Source: Manis javanica (taxonomy: Eukaryota > Chordata > Mammalia > Pholidota > Manidae). Taken from it: DNA of 64,000 nucleotides. The position numbers and the translations under genes were made by a program. Shown piece after piece: positions 12,536-23,935 of this stretch. A model generated the notes under the pieces. That model saw nothing but the letters and a program-made list of their open reading frames with translations, searched no databases and had not been told where the DNA came from. Where the stretch lies: positions 89,272,302-89,336,301 of the forward strand of contig NC_133164.1 of NCBI RefSeq assembly GCF_040802235.1, written 5' to 3'. How positions within the stretch are numbered: position 1 is the stretch's first letter; each line of letters begins with the position of its first letter.

Positions 12536-13429
12536 TCCCAGAACCACGTGCCTGGGCTCTGCTGACCTCAGCAGAGGCAGGGAAAGGCCATGGAGGAATG
12601 GGAGGTAGGGAATGATAATGAAGAACGGGCTTTGCAGTGGAATAAAAATAAACTCCATCCTATGTCAAGGTGGAAATTTGCTGTCTGGTGTCCTCACTGG
12701 GGCAAAGTTAATCACAGGTAACCCGAGAGTCCCCAGGGACATCACACGCACAACAGCAAGCCACACTCCTTCCTCCCATTACTTCCCATTCTCATCACCC
12801 ATTTCCTCCACCCTCTGTGTGTCCACAGCCTCTGAAGCCTTTTGAGCTGGAAATTAGCAACATTCTGCATTTTCCTCATCATCTTTACCTCATAAACTTG
12901 TGCCAACAGGCTACCTACAGACCTCAGGCTCCACCAGATAGTTCTTGCCCCACAGGACTAGTCTGATTCCAACTTAGCGCCAGCCAGGGCCTCTGCTATT
13001 GAATCAATACTTATTCATCAAGCTTTTGACCTAGAACTGGTGGGGCATCTTGGGGCTGCTCCAGGAATAGGGAGCCTCTCCTCTGGGGACTGGTGACAAC
13101 CCTGAGGCCCACAGTTTCCTTTAGATGCAGCACGGCTTCCCCATCTGACTGGACGTAGTGCAGAATGTGGAGCGAGAGTGGCTGGGCTCAAAGGGCAGAA
13201 ACGACCGTGAGAGGACATCCTTGCTCAGGAGCTTGGTCAGGAAGAGTGATTTGTTTTGGGGGAGGGATTTGATGGGAACAGGGACACTGGAACCGGGCCA
13301 AGGTTGTGCAGCCCACCTCTTGCTAGGGTCACAGGAGGGGAATGGGAATTAAAGGAAGTGCATATCCCTGGTGAGCTGCTTTTCAGATGTGTAAAAACAA
13401 AACTTTTGGTAAGAATAAAGGGCTGAGAG
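12536..13429. other. Unique non-coding DNA
   Basis: No gene or repeat recognised. Confidence 0.5.
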
Positions 13430-13722
13430 ACACAAAAAACAAGTATGCAATTCCACTTACATGAGGTGCATGGAATAGGCAAATCCACAGACACGGAAAG
13501 TAGAAAAGAGGTTACCAGGGGCTGGGGAGGAGGGAATGGGGAGCTAGTGCTTTATGGGTACTGATTTCCATTTGAGAGGATGAAAAATCCCAGACATAGA
13601 GTGGTGATGGTTGTACCACATTGTGAATGTACTTAACACTACTGAATTGTACACTTAACAATGACTAAAATGGTAAATTTTATGTTAGATGTATTTTACC
13701 ACAATTTAACAAATACAAAGAT
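13430..13722 (+). mobile_element. L1M: Old L1 (L1M-type) 3' end
   Basis: Signature blocks of an old L1 3' UTR occur in order: 'ggaataggcaaatccacagac', 'ttaccaggggctgggga', 'gtggtgatggttgtacca', 'cattgtgaatgtac' and 'actgaattgtacactta'. The copy is 5'-truncated and diverged. Confidence 0.9.
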
Positions 13723-15058
13723 AAATAAAGGGCTGAGGAGGCAAGAGAAGCTGCTGGAACAACAGACCTGGGGCAGGGGGAGGTCCCAACTGGGGAGGAG
13801 AATATCTGAGTGGGAGCTCCTGGGTGTTGTGTGTTGGTATTTCAGAGTTCTTCAGCTCAGTCCCGGTATGTTCACTTGAAGTGATTGGAATGTAGGACTT
13901 GATTGCTCCCCAGCAGCACATACCCCAGAGGCAGCCCCAGGGCCAGCCAGTCCCTTCCAGCCCTGAAGTTCACCCCTCCCTCACCTCTAGGTTGCTGGCT
14001 GGTGACTGAGGGACCCACACAGTTACCTGCGGCTCCATTCCCTGCATCTTCCTTTCTGGGAGTGGTTGCTGTCCCTCACTGATGCCATGGGAACCACAGA
14101 ACGTGAGCTCTGCAGGACCCAAGCTGCTCAGGGCAGGAGGATGGGGTGTGCCTTTCAGAAGGGGCTCTGCTCTGCTTCTCTCCCCTTTTCTCCTCTGTAC
14201 CCATCATCTATTGACCTAACATTGATGTACATCGAATCACCCTACACTGCAGTGCTGTGAACTAACAGACAGTATTTCCCATGAGCCTCTGAGGGGCAGT
14301 TCTGTCCACCTAAGCGGAACTCAGCTGGTCTCTGCCAGGCTCATTCATGTGTCTGCAGGCAGCTGAGGGCAGACACAGGGTGGCCTCATTTGGGAGGACT
14401 GAGCTCTGCTCCACGTGGTCTCATTCTTCAACAGGGCTAGTCCAGGCTTGTTCTCATGGAGGAAATTGTCACAAAGAAAATGTGTACTGGACAGACTTAA
14501 ACAGACGAGGAAAACTTTACTCAAGACTTTCCAACACGGGTCAAGACTGCTGCAATGGGGGACAGAGCCTAAACTCAGCTCTGTCTACAACAGAGAGATC
14601 TGGGACTTACAGGCAATGGGCAGGGTGAGGGAGTCAGTGGGTAGAAAAATACCAAGAGGAGCTTGTTTAGGTATCAAGTGTGAGGGGCTTCTTGCTAAAC
14701 CTGCTAGGTCAGGATCTTGCTGAGCTGGCCAAGGCTTCGTTGAGGAAGGGGCTCAGAGGAGAAGCCCAAGAGACCAAGGGGATGTGCACAGGGCTTCTTA
14801 AGGCCTTACCTCAAAATCGGAGGTGTCAGTCCCACTGCCTTGATTAGCCAAAACAAGTCACAAGGCTGTGGGGGAAAGAGCCACACAGTGGGGAAATGGC
14901 TTGTTGCAAATGGCATGGGCACCAGGAAGGGTGGAACATCGGGGCCATCTTTGCAGCTGAGTCCCTGTTCTTCTCATAGGAAGACCCTCTTCCATTCACC
15001 AAGACCCTCAGGCAGAACGTATCCCACGCCCCCTGCATCCTGACTTAGCTGGTACCAT
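13723..15058. other. Unassigned non-coding DNA before the LTR
   Basis: No gene recognised. Parts of 14400-15050 read like old retroelement-derived sequence, but I cannot place them in a family. Confidence 0.4.
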
Positions 15059-16140
15059 TGTTATGGGGGCATTGTTTATTTTCCTTGGTCCTTGTTCCTG
15101 CAGCAACAAAGAATAGAAGGGCAGAGACACAGTAGTGCAGCAGAGGAGAAGTTTTATTTAAAGTTATGCATTTGAAGAGAGAAAAAGTGACCTCAGGGAG
15201 GAGAGGAGCCTTGAAAGGTTTAAGTTTTATTTAAAGAGAGAGAATGTGTGGGGAATGTGCAGGCGACCTCAGAGAGAAGCGCACCCTGAAAGGTTGAGGA
15301 AAAGTTTTATTTAAGGTAAAAAGGTACACATTCAGAGAAAGGGGAGTGTGAGCTATATCAGAGAAGAGGCATGCTGAAATATTGGGGGTTCCCCCTTTTA
15401 AGGATTTTTTCAGGAATGTGAAAAAGGGCTCGGGGTGTAGACTTGTTAAGTGGTCTCAAGATGCTTATCTTTGATGAGAGACATTACATCTCTTCTATTA
15501 TCAGTCCTCTAGGTAATTCTGCAAAATTAACTTATTACAGGAAATTTACTGATCTGGTTCCTCCCCAGGATAGCAGCTTCCTTCTGGGATTGTATCAATC
15601 AAGACAGCCTGTCCTGACCCCAAAGTGGGCTGAGTTATTGTCTATTTGCTATATAGTATGTTAAGAACCTTCCTTCTTAACTTCCTGGGTTTTAAAATGC
15701 AATCTTAGTTTTAAGATGGAATCTTTCCTGTTTTTACTATGCTGTTTATATCTGGGCTTGTTTGCTAAATTAATCATGATGCTTGTCTCCTGCTCAGGTT
15801 GCAAATTACTTGATTAGGGGCTGGAGGAGGAGGAGGAATACAGTATATAGGTTAAGTTAGAACAAGCTGGGCCTTTTAGCAGGTTGAAATAAATCTTACA
15901 ATGGCATGATCTAATTGACACAATGAAGACATGGGCTGTACTCAGGAACCTTCTCTGGGGACTATTTGGACATTCCAAGTTACTCCAGGCCTTTGGAGCT
16001 TCAACTGATTCACTCATTAACTCTGTGAGTCTTTTCTCACTCTCTAGTTTTAACTGGTTAACTCTCTGAGTACCTTTTAGTGAGCTTTACTGGTCTTAAT
16101 TCTCTCTCCACCCTGCTCATTTCTATCCTTCTGCCTAACA
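15059..16140 (-). mobile_element. Solitary ERV LTR, antisense
   Basis: On the minus strand the segment begins TGTTAGGCAG at 16140 and ends CCCCCATAACA at 15059. It therefore has the TG...CA ends and short TGTTA/TAACA inverted repeat of a retroviral LTR. Poly-A signals sit about 90-250 bp from the 3' end, followed by a U5-like 'ctgtgtctctgcccttctat' block typical of gammaretrovirus-like (ERV1) LTRs. No internal gag/pol/env sequence or second LTR is seen, so it is probably a solo LTR left by recombination. I found no clear flanking duplication, and its family name is unknown to me. Confidence 0.7.
15151..15385 (-). repeat. Three tandem copies of the LTR poly-A-signal segment
   Basis: Three diverged units start at 15151, 15224 and 15304 (spacing 73 and 80 bp). 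Each opens with gttttattta, the complement of TAAATAAAAC, and continues through a 'gacctcag.gagaag' block and a 'ttgaaaggtt' block. On the LTR's own strand this gives three AATAAA hexamers (15306-15311, 15226-15231 and 15153-15158). Confidence 0.85.
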
Positions 16141-16399
16141 CCTTGGCTGAGCATGCAAGCCTTACCTGCACTAGAAGGGACAGACTGGAAGGTTTCAGAA
16201 AGGGAACCCAGGCAGTCTAGGAACTCATATGCTGATGAAGTTCTTAAGACCAAAAGAAAGCAAAGGAATAAGAAGGGGAACTAATGAACACAATGTGTGT
16301 AAGTGAGAGATTTGGTCTTAGGAAAAAGCAAAATCTGGTTGTCAGAAATAAGTAGAACATCATACTGTAACCACACAGGAATTTTGTAGAGAACATAAT

Positions 16400-16565
16400 C
16401 ATAGTACTAATAATGGCACTCCTTGGGCATCCAATGCATGCTTGGCATTGTGATAAATGTTATAAATATTTAATTGTATTTTATCTTTAAAACATTTACA
16501 ACCTCTATTTTTATCATTAAGGACGTTAAGACTCAGAGTCCAAGACCACAGAGCTGTTAAGTGTA
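16400..16565 (-). repeat. MIR: MIR SINE
   Basis: The plus strand carries the complement of MIR: 'gcttggcattgtgataaatg', a 'tttatcattaaggacgttaagact' block and 'caagaccacagagctgttaagtg' at the usual spacing. Confidence 0.7.
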
Positions 16566-16584
16566 GAGGACTTAAAAGCTGTTC

Positions 16585-16690
16585 AGGTCAGCACTTACTA
16601 AGCACCTTCTATGTGCAGGCACTGTGCCAACACAAATATAAACAGACACGGACCTTGCCTTTAAGGAGCTTACAGTGTAGGGGGTGGTAG
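16585..16690. repeat. Ancient unnamed mammalian repeat
   Basis: The segment shows the widespread pattern 'cttctatgtgcaggcactgtg ... acacggaccttgcctttaagg ... agcttacagtgtag'. I know this pattern from old mammalian repeats but cannot name the family. Related segments occur at 27160-27310 and 60075-60180. Confidence 0.45.
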
Positions 16691-17579
16691 CAAGTAGAGA
16701 GGCCATTTCTATGCTGGGGGACAGCTGGGTGTATAGGAACAGAGAAAGTGCACTCAACCAGGTCTGGTTCCCCAGAGTGTTAGTACATGTTTCCCACTGC
16801 TCTGTATTGGCTCTGTGGAGACCCCATTAGGGTTGCCTTTGGCTGCGAGGAACTAGAAACAGCAAAGGAGAACTTTATTATTTTCTCTCACTTAAAATGG
16901 CTGGAGGTGGGTAGTCCATGTCTGGTATGGTAGCTCCAAGGTGTCTTCAGAGATTCCAGGTCTTCATAGCTTTTACTCCACTATCCTTAGACCACAGCTT
17001 CCAACTGTAAGGTTGTCTCAAGGCCCAAGATGGATGCCAGAACTCCAGCTATTATGTCCTTAATCCAGGCAAGAAGCAGGAGAAAGGCAGAAGGTATACC
17101 TATCTCTGGGTACAACTAATATTTCCAGAATATCTCGCCTGGCTTTAGTGCATCTATATATTAACAGGCATTCCTCAGGGGTGGAGAAGAGTTCATCTCC
17201 ATATCAATGGGTAATTACCTGGGCAACCTAGGGCTTATCTGAACCTGAGAGGTTAGGGGGAGGTTTTGCTGGATTCTGCCAGAGCCAGGAAGAGAAATGG
17301 CCCTGGACCGCAGTTTGTAACCAATAAACAGGTTTTAAACTTTATTTCTCCCTTTGACTGATTTTGGTTTTAGAGGTATTTTGCCCTGGGATTTCCTCTC
17401 CCTGGAGTTACACTATCTGAGTTCTCTTAAGGAACCTAGCTCCCGTAAGTCTCTCCTGCCAATGTCTGCTTACATCTCCTTGGTTAACACCTAGTCTGAT
17501 AAGCTGCCTGGGTGACAGGGAAGGCTGAGAAGATATCTGTTAACTGTGTGCACAGCTACTCAAATAAAACTGATTAAGT
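16691..17579. other. Unassigned repeat-like DNA
   Basis: 16820-17110 ('ttattttctctcacttaaaatgg ... ctggaggtgggtagtcca ... agatggatgccag') resembles a dispersed old element. 17200-17450 includes 'aaccaataaacagg' and 'ctccctttgactgattttgg', which look like a degraded LTR leader. I cannot assign either to a family. Confidence 0.35.
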
Positions 17580-17733
17580 GTTATGGGTTGAATTGTGTTC
17601 CTGCCACCTACCCCCAGAAAGATATGTTGGGAGTCCTCACTCCGAGTACCTCAGAATGTGACATTATTTGGCGATAGAGTCTTTAAAGAGGCAATCAAGT
17701 TAAAATGAGGTCAGAAAGGTGGGTGGGCCCCGT
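17580..17733 (+). mobile_element. MLT1: MLT1-type LTR 5' fragment
   Basis: The segment starts 'tgttatgggttgaattgtgt' and continues 'gtacctcagaatgtgacatt', 'atttggcgatagagtcttta' and 'gaggtcagaaaggtggg'. These are the first ~150 bp of an MLT1 LTR. It then breaks abruptly into L1 sequence. Confidence 0.9.
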
Positions 17734-17980
17734 TCATATGAAATCTCCAGAACAGACAAACTGGACAGATAGAAAGTGGATCACCTGGATCAGCAGGAGT
17801 GGGGAGAGAGGAATGACAGTGAATACAGGGTTCTTTCTGGGGTGATGAATGTTTTAAAATTAGATCATGGTGATGGTGGCAGAATTCTGTGAATATACTG
17901 AAAACCACAGACTCACACACTTTAAATGGGTACATTTTAGGGCATGTGGATTATATCTCAATAAAGCTGTTATTAAAAAA
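17734..17980 (+). mobile_element. L1M: Old L1 (L1M-type) 3' end
   Basis: It carries 'tctccagaacagacaaa', 'ggggtgatgaatgtttt', 'agatcatggtgatggtggc', 'acactttaaatgggtac' and ends 'atatctcaataaagctgtta' plus a short A tail. This is the same 3' UTR type as the copy at 13430-13722. Confidence 0.9.
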
Positions 17981-19839
17981 TGAATCTCAAACTGTGGGTC
18001 TTTTGGTCAGGTCAGGCCCACCCCAAGTCAGCCTGCGAGCCCAGTGGCCTGGGCCTCACTCCCAGTTAATTACCATGAACTGAGATCTAAACCACATTGT
18101 CTGAGGCTGACGTATTTCACTGAACTGTGGGAGCTGGTCTGCACCTATCAAAACTGTGCCTGCAGGGACTGCCTCCTCACTTCAGTGGTGTTTCCTTATC
18201 CAGGCCCCTCATCTCAGGAGCCAAATACCAACACAAAAACAGGCAGGCACGTGGCAGTGGCTCCACCTGTGGGACGTAACCGTGGAGCCTTCCTCCACCT
18301 TCCTAGGCCAGGGCATCCGGGAACAGGGAGTGTGCATTTGCTACAGATCCACAATCACTCAGAAAGTCACCGGAGTGCCCGCTGGAGCCAGGGGCAACTC
18401 CCAGCCTCCCTGAGGTGTGCAGGATTTGTCCACAGCCTCGTCTATGTGAAGAGCCAAGCCTTTCCCTTCCAGCAACAGAGTGGCTGGCTTCTTGAGGATG
18501 GCCGGTTAGGTCTGCTGAGAAAACAGAGACATCTGAGACCAAGACCAGAGCCGGTGGGCGATCCTCTGTCTGTGATGAAACAGAGTTGTGGACGACCTCA
18601 CTCACCAGGGACAAACCCCAGGTTCTCCATCTGACCTAGAGCCCTCTCCCTAGACAGCGCCCCTTAACTTGGAGTTGTCATGCAAACCCCCTGGCCCGGG
18701 AATGATGCCCGGATCAAGTCCCCAGATTTCTGAGGCCTACATTACGGCACACCGCTGCTCTCCCCAAGGCAAGCGACGGTGTGAAGACTAGTGGGCACAG
18801 AGGCCTTGCCCGTGGGGCTGTGCATGCACACAGCAAGCAGGAAATAAATGACTCAAGTGTTCCTTTTGGCTCAGGCAGTTGTTTCAATGGGATTCCACCC
18901 TCAGCTGCTGAGGGAGAGGAGCTGGGCGGTGGAGGGAGTGCAGTTCCCCTGACTCCTCCCCAGTGGCTCTGGGATGGAACTGGATGAAGGTTTATACACC
19001 GCTGTTTGTTTTACTAAAGGCAAGCTAACACCTGTCAGGCCACCAAAAATCAGCTCACAGCAGGAGAAAAGAATCCCTCCTTTCACCAGGGAGCACGGGA
19101 TGTCTGCTGGCTCTGAAATGTTTCCAGAACAGAGGGAGCCTTATGCCAACTCCAGAACTGGCCGGCCTTCCCAGTGGTTTGCTGTTCTGCTCAGAGGCCC
19201 CAGGAGCTGCCCTGCAGGTGGCCTGCATGGGGCCCAGGCGGCTGACACCCCACAGTGCACAGCCCTGCTCTGGGCCTACACAAGGGCTGCTCTTGGAGAT
19301 TTGGCTCCTCTGGTATGTTCAGACCCCAGTGGGTAGGAGGGAAGAGGCGTGAGGTAAGTGAGCAAAATGACCCAGGACATGGGAGGGGCTGGGGCAGATG
19401 GGCTGTTTCCTGTCCTGTCAGGGTCTAGGAGGCCTGATCTGTGAGACAGACCATTCTTGGGTGGGAAGAGTCCATGTGTGGAGGCACCTGCATGCTGTCT
19501 GGAGCGTCATGGACATGTACAAATGTTATTTCCCATCCTGGCATTCAGATCACACCGTGCTCCTGGTTGCTCCAACCCCACACAGGCAGATCTCAGACAC
19601 GACGTGAGGGGGAGGCTAGGGGGGACTGGGACGTTCTGGGAGGGCAGCTGCGACTCAGGCCACAGACCCTGCCCCTTGGCAAAGGGTGGGCATGTGGCCT
19701 CCAAGGAGGAAGTCACAAATGACCTCACTGATATTAGGAATCCACATGGAGACACTTCGCAGAGAACTGACAACCCCCCATAAAATGGGGGGACTTCATT
19801 TCTCCCTCTCAACAGAACACTCTAAGGTGAAAATGAAAA
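17981..19839. other. Unique non-coding DNA
   Basis: Moderately GC-rich. A 196-codon plus frame (18044-18634) lacks any recognised domain and is overlapped on both strands. No gene call is supported. Confidence 0.5.
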
Positions 19840-20275
19840 GAACAGGGTTAATCAGAAAGACCTGCGTTTCAGCCCTTGCTGGGTGACCTGGAAAAGTTAT
19901 GAATCTCTCTGAATTTCCTTGGTAAAATGGGGTCAATGCTGCCTGTCCACCATTGAGAAGACTGGATGACATGAGGCATACAAAGGACCTAGCACATCAT
20001 GATTGGTGCACATGGTGTGTGTGGGGTCACAGGGAAGACAGTGTAGCTCAGAGAAGACAAAAAGGGACTCTGTGGCATTACACTGACGGACAGTGACTGC
20101 AATGGGATATGGGGTGGGGGGGGTTGATGATAAGGGTGAATGTAATAACCACATTGTTTTTCTTGTGAAACCTTCATAAGAGTGTGTATCAATGATACCT
20201 TAATTAAAAAAAAACAAAAAAAAACAAAGGACCTAGCACAGTTTATGGCATATAGCAAGCCCTCAGTGACGGTCT
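19840..20275 (+). repeat. MIR: MIR SINE split by an L1 insertion
   Basis: The left half (19840-19996) has 'cttgctgggtgacctgg...aaaatggggtcaatgctgcc...gaggcatac'. The right half (20241-20275) resumes with 'gtttatggcatatagcaagccctcagtga', the MIR end. The two halves join in register once the L1 and one copy of the target duplication are removed. Confidence 0.85.
19997..20223 (+). mobile_element. L1: 5'-truncated L1 insertion with 17-bp TSD
   Basis: A 227-bp L1 3' end ('gacggacagtgactgcaat' ... 'gtatcaatgataccttaatt') ends in an A-rich tail. It is flanked by perfect copies of acaaaggacctagcaca at 19980-19996 and 20224-20240. The tail, truncation and perfect duplication are hallmarks of target-primed reverse transcription. 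Confidence 0.93.
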
Positions 20276-20371
20276 TCCATACTGTCATTGGGCTGGTGAT
20301 CCCAGCAGTTGCTGGCAGCATTCCTCTCCTTTGCCACTTCCTTGGCCCCAGTGTAAATAAACTGCTCCAGA

Positions 20372-20698
20372 TTAGCACTGACCAACAGAAGCATCATGGG
20401 AGTCAGAAAGATTAAATTTTTCTAGTAGGCTCATTAAAAAAGGTAAAAAGAAATGAGGAAATTCATTTTGATGATGTATTTTATTTAACCCAGTATACCA
20501 AATAGAAAAATTGTTATGAGACATTTTATATCCTTTAATCAAAATAAAAATCCTTATGAAATATTTTACACCCTTTTTTTATTACTAAATCTTTGAAATT
20601 GGTGTGTACTTATATTTATAGCACATGTGAATTTGAACCCACTCCACTTCAGTGCTCAATAGCCATGCGTGACTACAGACAGCACAGGTCTGGGCTGC
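20372..20698 (+). mobile_element. MER33: MER33-like hAT-Charlie element
   Basis: It carries blocks 'agcactgaccaacagaagc', 'tttttctagtaggctcatt', 'ggtaaaaagaaatgaggaaa', 'tattttatttaacccagtat' and 'agtgctcaatagccatg' in the order I associate with MER33, with degenerate inverted ends (agcactg near the start, cagcacagg near the end). The family name is from memory. Confidence 0.7.
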
Positions 20699-22799
20699 CC
20701 TCCCGGTTCAGAGCTAAGTGGCCTGGATGTTGGTCCAAGTCTGGCCTGTGTTTAAGATGCAAGAACTCCCTTCCCAAGGATAACAAACTTTGCCCAATAT
20801 TCTCCTGCCAAGGTTGAAGAGAAGAGATAGGCAAATTATAAAAAAAAAAACAAACGTTTATTTTTCTTAATATCTATAGCAGATTATTGATAACAATCAT
20901 ACAAAATCTTGCCTCTCTTGAAAGAAAGCATACTATTTATTTGTACAAATAAAAAAAGACCACACTCTGGCTTTGGTGTGGGGCCAGCAAGGCCTAAGGT
21001 CATCAGGACCCAGACAGGACATATCCCAACTGATCATTTGGGTAACAGGGAGGCCTGGGGTAGCTGGAGATTCCCTCCCTGGGGGCCCGGGGCCCAGGAA
21101 AATGAGCGCTAAGGCGCCTGCAGTTATCTGGGCTAGCCCCTGATTTACAGACCTCTGGGCTCACTCTGCATTCAGAGTGGGGCATGGGAACTTGGCCATG
21201 AAAGGTGGTGGTTAAGACTTGCAGAAAAAAGCCCAAGAAGAGATGGCAGCTGAAGAAAACAGGATGTTATATGGAAGAAAAACCTCATCCTCTGCCTTGT
21301 GTCAAGTAAGAAAAGGCCTGAGATTTTAAAAACAACGGGACTCTGGAATGCAATTTAAAAAAAAATCGAACAAACAGAAACAACAACAAAAAATCCTTGC
21401 TAGAGATTCTTTTAAAAAAATGTCTAAAACTTTGCAGCCAAAGTTTCTGAAGTCAGTCCTGCCGGAAACAGGGCTCAGGGCTTATAAACTGTGCATGGTT
21501 CTTTCCAGCCTGAGAATCTCCGTTTGCTTGAATAGCATGTGGAAAGGCAGGCATAGCATGACATTTGGACAGATGCCACTTTCTGCAAATGGAGGAGAAC
21601 TGCCCTCAAATGTACAGAGAGAGTTTTGTGGGAGCAGAAGAACAAGGAAAATGCTAAACTCAGATTTTTGTTTGGCCTTGCCTTTAGAAAGTTCGATGCC
21701 TCAGATGAAAGACAAAAAGCAAATTGAAATTATATAAATATATATATGTAAAGGTCTCACTCTGAACATCTTCACCTTAAATGACAAGCAGAGAGCAGGA
21801 AAAGACAAAGAATTGAATTTAAGGTACTCAAGTTCCAAACGTACTAGTCAATCTGTTTCATTTTCTGTTGCTTTTTTCAACGAGTTGGAGAAAACCTGCA
21901 GAAAGAATGAGCACAGTCTGAGTTGACCTGATTTTTCACAGGATGAACAAGGCTTATTTTCCAGATGCTGAGGACAGTTCTCCCCCAGGGACACGAGTAT
22001 CCAGCTTTGCAGGGCCTGGTTGCCTGCCCGGAGAGGACTCACTGGACTTCACTACCTTCTACACCTCAAAATGACCAACCCTGACACCTGCAGAGAAGTA
22101 AGGTATTCAAAACACCTACTAGGAGCAGAAATATTTGCAGTTAGACATTGTTTTCTTAAACCTTCGTTGTGGATTCAGAATCAAATGACCATTTCAATGC
22201 AAATGAATTTCTTCTGACCCCTTAGAGGCGAGGTTTAGAGTTGCAACTCAATTTTGATCAGGACTGAAAAACAAACTTCAGTGTCCAATGATCTGAAACT
22301 TCTCTGAGATATCAGGGAATTAAATGGATCAAAAGCATTAAGGAATATGAATATAAATATGTATGTGCATACAGATGTGTTTGTGTTTGTCACTGCCCAG
22401 TGCTTATAAATGCTATTCCTTCTGATGACCACTTAGTACCAAGTTTATCTAACTGTGGGCAAAAAAGAGTGTGCAAAATTCAATACAACACAACACACAA
22501 CCACAAAAAGACTTCGGCACTCACTCTGGAGTAATAGTGTCTTGCTGGCTTCTTACCTGGCCCAGAACTCCCATTCAGCCCCCCATCTCCATCCCAGCCC
22601 CCAGTGGAAGCCCCCACCAGGAATTTTCTCTGAGTTCATAAGAGGGTAAGTAGGGGCTCTAGATAAGTCAGCATGAGAGCAAGGAAAGGATGTCCAGAAG
22701 AGCCTGCAAAGAGGTAAAAACACAAAACAAAACAATGCAACAAAATACTTCGGGCAGCCCTGCAGTGTTAGGTGAAGGGCGTTTAATAAAAGGCTCGCA
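20699..22799. other. Repeat-poor unique DNA, possible untranslated exon
   Basis: No interspersed repeat is recognised for 2 kb. It is AT-rich, with homopolymer A runs (20840-20850, 21355-21363, 21412-21420). Complements of AATAAA occur near 20857 and 20936. No coding frame with a recognisable domain is present. It could be a 3' UTR or conserved intergenic DNA. Confidence 0.35.
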
Positions 22800-23330
22800 G
22801 GTTGATCCAGGTGAGCGTCCCCATCCGCACACAGGGAGATCTTGCGTCTGTTTCTGCACAAGTGGGCGTGCAGGTTCCACAGGACGCGAGGGAGCCCCTC
22901 CGCGTGAAAAGACACAGCACATTCTCCGAGGCAGCTCAGAGACCCTCAGAAAGAGTCCTCCCCGACGCCCTGAGGAGCGGTGGTCTCCCTCCTTGCTTTC
23001 TTCTTTCTGACACACTCCACAGAAAGCTCCGAAGCCCAGGGACCGTGCGGGCGGCCTGCGGGCCTACTTTTTCTGCGCTCCCATCGTCTTCAGGAGCCCC
23101 TCCGCTCTGAGAAAACCAGCAAGAGTTCACCAAGGCCGCCAAGCAGGAGGCTGCAAAAACACAAGAGGTCAGCTCTCTGCTCCCTGGAGTCCCGCGGCTG
23201 CAGACCACCGAGCTGCCGGACACCCACAGGCAGCAGGGCAAGGGACACCCTGTGGCCGGGACTCCCATTTCCAGGCCAGACTGCCTGGCTTCCAGGTCAG
23301 GACCAGGAACTGCCCAGCCACCCCGAGTAA
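22800..23330. promoter_or_regulatory. CpG-enriched segment, borderline CpG island
   Basis: About 28 CpG dinucleotides by eye in about 500 bp of GC-rich DNA, far denser than the flanks (for example ggacgcgagg, gtgcgggcggcctgcgg and cccgcggctg). Open frames exist on both strands (22936-23538 minus, 22980-23330 plus) but resemble no protein I know. It may be a small promoter-type island or a GC-rich exon. Confidence 0.4.
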
Positions 23331-23705
23331 ACCTGCGCTCTGTGGGGGGAGGGAACTGGGATGCGAGGTGGGTTTTGATACCTTCCTTCAAGAAGAAGCT
23401 CAGGCTTCTGCTGAGCAGGTAGAGGTTCAATGATGGAAAGACAGGAGGAGGGTTCCCCACAAAGCTGTCTGGTGCTTTCTTGCTAAGGAGGGTTGATGGG
23501 TATGAAATCATGCAGGCATCCCGGAGTCCTATCATCATTAAGGTGACGCTTTCTGAATCCTTTTATTTCATTTAGACCAACAGAACATTGAAAGATGAAA
23601 ATATAAATGGAGAATAATGAATTTCCAACCAGAGCAGAAAGAAACGTGGTCAGGGATTTGAAATGGAAAAGTAGAGGGAAAGCTAGAGATTGAAGAAAAG
23701 AGGAA
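23331..23705. other. Unique non-coding DNA
   Basis: Nothing recognisable. Confidence 0.45.
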
Positions 23706-23935
23706 TTAATTTTTTTTTATTTGGGTAAAAAGAAATTTTAAAAAATTTTATTTTGGTATCATTAATATACAGTTACATGAGCAACATTATGATTACTAGA
23801 CGCCACCATCATCAAGACTACCCCATTACAGTCACTGTCCATCACCGTAGTAAGACTCTATAGAATCACCACTTGTCTTCTTTGTGTTATACTGCCTTCC
23901 CCATGCCCCGCCCCACATTATGTGAGTTGAATATT
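23706..23935 (-). mobile_element. L1: L1 3' end, antisense
   Basis: It begins with a T-rich tract, then 'ttttggtatcattaatatac', 'acatgagcaacattatgatt', 'cattacagtcactgtccatca' and 'atagaatcaccacttgtctt'. This is the complement of a 3' UTR related to the full-length L1 in this window (compare 50060-50180). It is 5'-truncated. Confidence 0.9.

Noticed and set aside
15148..15390. Tandem repeats as a possible CRISPR-like array or satellite
   Set aside because: Only three diverged units with no spacers, inside an LTR of a mammalian genome.
22936..23538. 200-codon minus-strand open frame in the CpG-rich segment
   Set aside because: No recognisable domain or composition of a real protein, and it overlaps a 116-codon plus-strand frame. 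High GC lowers stop frequency. It could only be rescued by transcript or conservation data.
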